In this document: positions 28,659 through 33,064 of the stretch, piece by piece
Position numbering within the stretch: position 1 is the stretch's first letter
How the letters are laid out: every line of letters starts with the position of its first letter
Source: Isosphaeraceae bacterium
Lineage (GTDB): Bacteria; Planctomycetota; Planctomycetia; Isosphaerales; Isosphaeraceae
Assembly (NCBI GenBank): GCA_021324445.1
Contig: JAJPJC010000132.1
Location: forward strand, 1-33,064
Length of the DNA: 33,064 nucleotides
Direction of reading: 5' to 3'
The notes under the pieces: model-generated
What the model saw: the letters and a program-made list of their open reading frames with translations, nothing else
Database searches by the model: none
Told to the model about the DNA's origin: nothing
Translations under genes and position numbers: made by a program

Positions 28659-29061
28659 GGAACCACCTCGAGAGGCTACGGCCCGATCGATCAGGAATCC
28701 CATCCGGCCGCCGTCCCTGGTCTCACGATGGCGCACTTCCCTCCGGCGTCAGATTACCCGCGACCGCCGTTGCGCCACAACACGGAAGCTCCGCCCGGTC
28801 CGCAGAATCTCCCAACCCGACCCGCCGCCGGGTTCACCTTTGACCGCCGGTGCTGTATGATGCATTCACGGCTCGATTCGCGAACGTCCTGACGTCAGTC
28901 GATATGCCATCCCGGTTTATGTTGCTATCGTGACTGCATTTAGCAATAGGGCTGGATAGATAGGGGTGATTGGATGGCTGGCGTGCGGTGCGGGGAGCGG
29001 GTCGAGCCTGGGAGTAGATCCGAAAATAGACCAGATCCCCGAGTAGTAGAGTACGAGAGCA
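28659..29061. other. Divergent intergenic region
   Basis: No gene can be supported in this 403-base gap between the leftward CPPC gene and the rightward coiled-coil gene. The GC content drops noticeably over 28900-29060. A good rightward promoter candidate lies at 28833-28861 (listed separately). The leftward promoter for the secreted operon was not identified. Confidence 0.45.
28833..28861 (+). promoter_or_regulatory. Sigma70-like promoter candidate for the coiled-coil gene
   Basis: TTCACC (28833-28838) and TATGAT (28856-28861) are separated by exactly 17 bases, matching four and five of six consensus positions. It would give a leader of about 195 bases before ATG 29062, so it may be one of several promoters or a chance match. 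Confidence 0.35.
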
Positions 29062-30300
29062 ATGACCATGACGCCAGCATTGGAGAAGCTCGCGGAGCTC
29101 GTTCGCCAGGCGGAAGCCAAGACGCGAGCGCGTAAGATCGAAGCGGAGACGCAGCATGCGGCCGAGCAGTTCCGGGCGGCCGAGTTGCGGGCGCGGCGGG
29201 CGGTGGAGCGGTTGCGCGTGGTGCGGCCCGCGAGCTTGCGGGCGCTGGAACAGGCCGACACGGATGAGCAGTTGCTCAAGGAATTGGTGCGGAAGCTCGC
29301 CTTGTACAAGTCGTCACTGACCTCGGAGGCCGATGCGGAGCGGCTGATCGCGGCGTCGCAGGCCGAGATCGAACGGACGCGGCGGCAGAGCCGCATCGAC
29401 CTGGAGGAGGTGACCCGCGAAGTCGAGGAGGCGCGGCGCGAGCTCCGCAGCGCCACGGATCAGTATCGCGCACTGCGACGGGAAATCGACCGGCTCCAGC
29501 CGGAGCTGGCCGAGCCGTTCGCCGCCGAAGACCGATTGCTGTGGGATGCCGAGGCCCATTTCCCCGGCGGACAGCTCCAGCTCCTGGCCCACGAGGTCGA
29601 TGCCGGCTTGAACGCGTTCGGCTCGCTGGGCAAGCACGAGCAATACGCGCGGCTGAAGGTCTGGATCGGCCGCTTCCGCTACTACCAGGCGTCCCACGAC
29701 CGCGATACTGAGATGACCGAGGAGCTCCAGGCCCTCTCCCACCGGGTGTTTCACCAGCTCAAATGGCTCTCCCGGCAGTACGAGCCGGGCTACATCGAGG
29801 CGTTCCGGCAAGATTTCTCGACCGACTGGGCGGCGTACGTCGCCGAGGCCCAGGAGCAGCTCCTCCAGGCGATCGAGACCGGCCGACGCGCCCGCGACAC
29901 CGAGGCCCAGGCCCTGCGGGAGCGCGAGTCGGCCCTGGAGCGAAGCTCCGCAGCGGCAGCGGGGCCCTCCAGCCCCCGCGCGGTCGCGACGGCTCATCCA
30001 CCGGCCTCGCCGGCCGCCGCGCGACCCTTGCCGGCCTCGCTCACCGAGTTGAAAGCCCTGGTCACGCGCGCCCGACTCCCCGAGGAAGGGCTCGACGAGT
30101 TCCTGGACGTCCTGCGGCAGGCCATCGATGACGTGGGCATCGCTCATCCCGAGCTGCTCCGCCTGGCCCTGCCCTTCCGCGAACACATCACCGGCGACAA
30201 CGGCCTGGCCGCCTTGCGGCGCAACCTCGATAAGATCCAGGCCCGGCGCGATGAAACCACGGCCCGCGAGCGGGACACGTCCGGGACCGATCACGCCTGA
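29062..30300 (+). CDS. Large coiled-coil protein of unknown function
   Basis: I do not recognise this 412-residue protein. Residues 1 to about 165 are strongly heptad-like and charged (RRQSRIDLEEVTREVEEARR and neighbours), predicting a long coiled coil. A more folded part follows (about 170-290) with aromatic stretches YARLKVWIGRFRYYQASHD and KWLSRQYEPGYIEAFRQDFS. Then come an Ala/Pro/Ser-rich linker (about 295-325) and a C-terminal helical segment with LTELKALVTRARLPEEGLDE and LRLALPFREHITGDNGLAAL. There is no signal peptide, membrane helix or nucleotide motif. Start: ATG 29062 (or 29068), with GAGAG close upstream. It faces the nucleotidyltransferase gene tail to tail. A scaffold or complex subunit is likely by shape, but this is only inference. 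Confidence 0.75.
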   Translation: MTMTPALEKLAELVRQAEAKTRARKIEAETQHAAEQFRAAELRARRAVERLRVVRPASLRALEQADTDEQLLKELVRKLALYKSSLTSEADAERLIAASQAEIERTRRQSRIDLEEVTREVEEARRELRSATDQYRALRREIDRLQPELAEPFAAEDRLLWDAEAHFPGGQLQLLAHEVDAGLNAFGSLGKHEQYARLKVWIGRFRYYQASHDRDTEMTEELQALSHRVFHQLKWLSRQYEPGYIEAFRQDFSTDWAAYVAEAQEQLLQAIETGRRARDTEAQALRERESALERSSAAAAGPSSPRAVATAHPPASPAAARPLPASLTELKALVTRARLPEEGLDEFLDVLRQAIDDVGIAHPELLRLALPFREHITGDNGLAALRRNLDKIQARRDETTARERDTSGTDHA

Positions 30301-30333
30301 GCCGAGCTCGACCGGGGATGATACTCGAGCGAC

Positions 30334-30645
30334 TCAAAATGCAGAGACCACCAACCGCTCTCGGGCGATGGCCCGGAGGAAGTAGGGATTGCGAATCGCG
30401 ACGGTTTCGACGAGATCCACCTCGCGACCGAACAGATCCCTCAGCTCGGCGAGCAGACCAAAATAGCTCCTGGCGGTCCTTCCCTCGGGCACATCCTGGT
30501 ACTCGACAAGGAAGTCAAGGTCGCTGGCCTTCGGGTCAAATCGACCACCGACCGCCGACCCAAACAGCTCGAGGGTCCGGACGTGGTATCGCCGGCAGAG
30601 TTCCTCGAGCTGAGTCCGCTTGGGGTCGATCAAGGGATGGATCAT
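30334..30645 (-). CDS. MNT-type nucleotidyltransferase domain protein
   Basis: This 103-residue minimal nucleotidyltransferase has the active-site signature LELFGSAVGGRFDPKASDLDFLVEY (Gly29-Ser30, Asp42, Asp44) and a third acidic residue in REVDLVE (about Asp77). Proteins of this size are usually MntA-like antitoxins that AMPylate a HEPN RNase partner, or MNT subunits of related modules. No HEPN/DUF86 gene lies next to it: its 3' side faces the coiled-coil gene and its 5' side is a divergent gap. It ends in IRNPYFLRAIARERLVVSAF, typical of the family. The ATG at 30645 has GGAGG five bases upstream. It may act with a distant partner or be an orphan. Confidence 0.85.
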   Translation of the reverse strand: MIHPLIDPKRTQLEELCRRYHVRTLELFGSAVGGRFDPKASDLDFLVEYQDVPEGRTARSYFGLLAELRDLFGREVDLVETVAIRNPYFLRAIARERLVVSAF

Positions 30646-30931
30646 CGTGCCTCCGTCTTCCAGCCGCGCGTCTCCTGGACATCATACCCTGGAGCCGCGT
30701 CAGGTCCACCCGTGGCCCGGTGCCCGGCGGGCGGTTTTCGGGCCGGTACTCCCGGCTGGGAGTGCGCGGATTCGACGTCCGTACTCGTCGCCTGGGGCGG
30801 CCGGCTCGACACGACTGACCGGAAACGGCTCTCCCGCAACCCGGGCGATTCTGGTATGGTTCGCCCTGGTCGGATCAGCCAAGGCGAGGCTGGATGGGGC
30901 CCGGGCGGGATGCGCGGGAGGATCGGGTCGG

Positions 30932-32902
30932 ATGGAACCGGAACGAACATCGCGGTGGCGGGCTGAGGGAGCCGTGCTCGGGGAGCCGGCTCGGGGCCGC
31001 GGTCCCGTCTGGTCGCGCGCCCGGACTGCGCCGGTCGTGGTGGCTCATCCCTTGTTCCGCCCGGCGCCGCGCTCGGCGATGGTCTTCCCGCTGGTGGTGC
31101 TGGTCGCCGTGTTGCCGGGGCTGGCGGCGTTGAACGCCTGGGACCTGACACCTCCCGGCCCGCTTTGGGGCCTCCGGGGCCTGGCGGTGCTCGACGGGAT
31201 GGTGCTGGACCAGATGCCCGCCGCGGAGACGATCAAGCCGCTCCAGGAGTCGGCGGCATATCGGGCGGTGGCGTTCCAACCGCCGTTGTATGCCTGGCTC
31301 GAGGCCGCCCTCTTCGGACTGGGCAGCGACCGCGATCCCCTGGCCAGCGTCTTACCCAGCTATATGGCCGGTGCGCTGGCCGTCGTGCTGGTTTACCTCC
31401 ATGGCCAACTCTGGCGCGGCGCGGGGTTGGCCCTGACGGCGGCCATCCTGGTGGGGTTCAACCAGAACCTGCTGCTGCGGATGCAAGAGGCGACGCCGAG
31501 CACGCTGGCGCTGTGTGGAGTCCTGGCGGTCTTGCTGGCCTATGGCTGGCACGAGCGAGTGCTGATCGAGTCGCTGCGCCCCTGGCCGTGGGCCGGTCCC
31601 GCGGTCTGGGCGATCTTCGGCGGCCTGGCGCTGGGACTGGCCCTGCTGGCCCAGTCCGGGACGGCCGTGATCGCGATCCCGATCGTCCTGCTGCACCAGG
31701 ATTATCTGCGCACCGCCTTTGGAGGGTCGGCAGCGCGGCGGCGGTGGTGGTGGCTGGCCTGGCGGGACAATCCCGGCCGGGTCAACGGGCTGCTGGCCCT
31801 GGTCCTCGCGCTGGGTCTGGTCTTGCCCTGGTTCGTCCTGATGGTCCACACCCATGGCTGGGAGGCGATCGCGGCCTGGAGCGTCCCCCCGGAGCAATTG
31901 CTGGTCGACCGCCCGGTGGGCCTGGCGGCGCGGCTGATCGAGCTGGCGCCGGTGACGCTCCCCCTGGGCCTCTTCGGGGCCGTGCGGGCCATCCGGTTGG
32001 CGCTGGTGGACGAGTCGAATAGCCGTGAGGCGCTGGGCAGCTCGTTCTGGGTGATCTGGCTGGCCGTCGCGGGTCTGGCCCCGGCGGCCTGGCCCGGTGG
32101 GCCGCAAGGCGCCTTCGACCTGCTCGTGCTCGTGCCGCTGAGCCTGCTGGCTGCGCAGACGATCGCCGACCTGGTCAACCGCCGCGTGCCGGTCCGGACC
32201 CTCACCTGGCTGGCACCGGCGACCGCCCTGTCGGTCGCGTGGTGGGCCAGCGCCAACCTGCGCGACGCGGTCGACGACCTCCTCCACGGCCGGGCCGACT
32301 CCGCCACCGCGCTGGGCGTGCACCTGGCCCTGGACTTGATCCTGGTCTCGGTCTGGCTCGTCCGCGCGCTGGATCGCTGGGCCCGCCGCCACGATGACCG
32401 CCAGCGCCGCGTGCTGGGGGCGTTCTTGCTGGTGGTCCTGGCGCTGACCGCCGTCGACGGCATCCGCGAGGTCGTGTTCCGCCACACCGTGACCCATGAC
32501 CTGCTCTGGCTCCGCACCATGATCCTCCGCCGCAACCGCGACCATCCCTTCGAGATCGTGGCCGTCGTCAGCCCGAGTGGACCCAAGGCCGGGCCTGCCC
32601 GCCCCGGCGCCAGCACCAGCCCGCTGGCCGAAGGCCCCTCGCCCGGTGGGCGGCTCCGGTTCATCCTTCGCACAGCATTGCCCCACTTGCCTCAGCGCGA
32701 CCTCAAGGACATCGACGAGCTGCTCCACCTCCCGGACGGCCAGCGGCTCGTCATCCTCGCCGGCACGGACCAACGCCTCTCCTACGCCGAGCAGTCCCAG
32801 CTCGGACTCGAGGCCATCCACCCCGGCCGATCGGGAATCCTCGATGCGTATGCCACGGCCCAGGGGCGTCCGCTGCGCGGGCGCGCGGGGAGCGTTCCGT
32901 AG
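30932..32902 (+). CDS. GT39/ArnT-like integral membrane glycosyltransferase family protein
   Basis: This 656-residue protein has about ten to twelve hydrophobic segments between residues 50 and 515 and a soluble C-terminal tail of about 140 residues. The first extracytoplasmic loop contains QESAAYRAVAFQPPLYAWLE, which resembles the 'Y...KPPLYYWL' region of PMT_2/ArnT-like transferases that use polyprenyl-linked sugars. The usual DE pair at the start of that loop is not obvious (LRGLAVLDGMVLDQMP), so activity or substrate may differ. Later segments such as LGLALLAQSGTAVIAIPIVL fit the family topology. The soluble tail includes RLVILAGTDQRLSYAEQSQL. The ATG at 30932 was chosen for the GGAGG eleven bases upstream. 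The open frame extends further but without likely coding character. No partner genes for envelope sugar transfer are visible. Confidence 0.65.
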   Translation: MEPERTSRWRAEGAVLGEPARGRGPVWSRARTAPVVVAHPLFRPAPRSAMVFPLVVLVAVLPGLAALNAWDLTPPGPLWGLRGLAVLDGMVLDQMPAAETIKPLQESAAYRAVAFQPPLYAWLEAALFGLGSDRDPLASVLPSYMAGALAVVLVYLHGQLWRGAGLALTAAILVGFNQNLLLRMQEATPSTLALCGVLAVLLAYGWHERVLIESLRPWPWAGPAVWAIFGGLALGLALLAQSGTAVIAIPIVLLHQDYLRTAFGGSAARRRWWWLAWRDNPGRVNGLLALVLALGLVLPWFVLMVHTHGWEAIAAWSVPPEQLLVDRPVGLAARLIELAPVTLPLGLFGAVRAIRLALVDESNSREALGSSFWVIWLAVAGLAPAAWPGGPQGAFDLLVLVPLSLLAAQTIADLVNRRVPVRTLTWLAPATALSVAWWASANLRDAVDDLLHGRADSATALGVHLALDLILVSVWLVRALDRWARRHDDRQRRVLGAFLLVVLALTAVDGIREVVFRHTVTHDLLWLRTMILRRNRDHPFEIVAVVSPSGPKAGPARPGASTSPLAEGPSPGGRLRFILRTALPHLPQRDLKDIDELLHLPDGQRLVILAGTDQRLSYAEQSQLGLEAIHPGRSGILDAYATAQGRPLRGRAGSVP

Positions 32903-32943
32903 AGGTCCTCGCATCGCCTTCGGCTGCAACCACGGAGGGGTTC

Positions 32944-33064
32944 GGAATTCCAGATTCCAGATTCGGAATTCCAGATTCCAGACTTCAGATTCGGAATTCC
33001 AGATTCCAGACTTCAGATTCGGAATTCCAGATTCCAGACTTCAGATTCGGAATTCCAGATTCCA
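32944..33064. repeat. 28-bp tandem repeat array running off the window end
   Basis: The unit starts GGAATTCCAGATTCCAG and ends ACTTCAGATTC, 28 bases in total. Copies: a 21-base short copy lacking seven bases (32944-32964), three identical full copies (32965-32992, 32993-33020, 33021-33048) and a partial copy (33049-33064) cut by the window edge. Inside the unit, ATTCCAG itself repeats as a 7-base word, and the 21- and 28-base copies are three and four such words, so slippage in steps of seven explains the array. There are no spacers between copies. It lies 41 bases past the stop of the membrane protein gene. Confidence 0.9.

Noticed and set aside
26625..28892. 755-codon open frame on the plus strand opposite the DUF1080 and CPPC genes
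   Set aside because: Both opposite-strand genes have signal peptides, family motifs and ribosome sites. The plus-strand product has none of these.
32944..33064. Possible CRISPR array
   Set aside because: The repeats are directly adjacent with no unique spacers, and no cas genes are present. It is a simple tandem repeat.

Overview
This is a GC-rich window of about 33 kb from what is most likely a planctomycete, probably near the Isosphaeraceae. The organism call is inference. It rests on the high GC content, two membrane-anchored Ser/Thr kinases (one ending in TPRs, one in a formylglycine/SUMF1-like domain), a secreted DUF1080 protein, a large secreted CPPC thioredoxin-like protein, small two-helix membrane proteins and a Pro-rich protein beginning with an 'LEvRE.PS' motif. 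I see no rRNA, tRNA, phage or IS genes and no CRISPR array.

Layout. 1-4.1 kb (+): a fused ADP-forming acyl-CoA synthetase/GNAT gene interrupted by one frameshift, then methylisocitrate lyase (prpB). 4.2-4.5 kb: a small membrane protein. 4.7-8.3 kb (-): a Ser/Thr kinase with TPRs. 8.6-13.3 kb (-): a three-gene tripartite efflux operon (HlyD/EmrA adaptor, DHA2/EmrB transporter, TolC-like channel). It diverges from a TetR regulator at 13.56 kb (+), with two nearly identical palindromic operators on the efflux promoter. 14.2-14.6 kb: remains of an overlapping two-gene module, with one ORF cut by a stop codon and one apparently reduced to its start. 14.8-20.6 kb (+): glgE followed by a maltokinase-branching enzyme fusion. 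20.7-22.2 kb (-): DUF1499 protein, a doubly frameshifted gene and a 101-residue unknown. 22.4-22.6 kb (-): a small Pro-rich protein. 22.9-25.3 kb (+): kinase-SUMF1 fusion. 25.4-26.0 kb (+): DUF433/DUF5615 toxin-antitoxin-like pair. 26.1-28.7 kb (-): secreted DUF1080 and CPPC proteins. 29.1-30.3 kb (+): an unrecognised coiled-coil protein. 30.3-30.6 kb (-): MNT-type nucleotidyltransferase. 30.9-32.9 kb (+): a GT39-like membrane protein. The window ends inside a 28-bp tandem repeat.

How the genes work together. The clearest pathway is the GlgE route to alpha-glucan. Maltokinase makes maltose-1-phosphate, GlgE polymerises it and GlgB branches the product. Here the first and last of these activities are on one polypeptide next to glgE, and trehalose synthase is not in the window. 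The efflux operon with its TetR gene and operators forms a complete, self-contained regulated exporter. Several genes carry indels or stops (acyl-CoA synthetase, the gene at 21.1-21.7 kb, the remnant at 14.2 kb). These are either real decay or residual sequencing errors, and raw reads would be needed to tell which.
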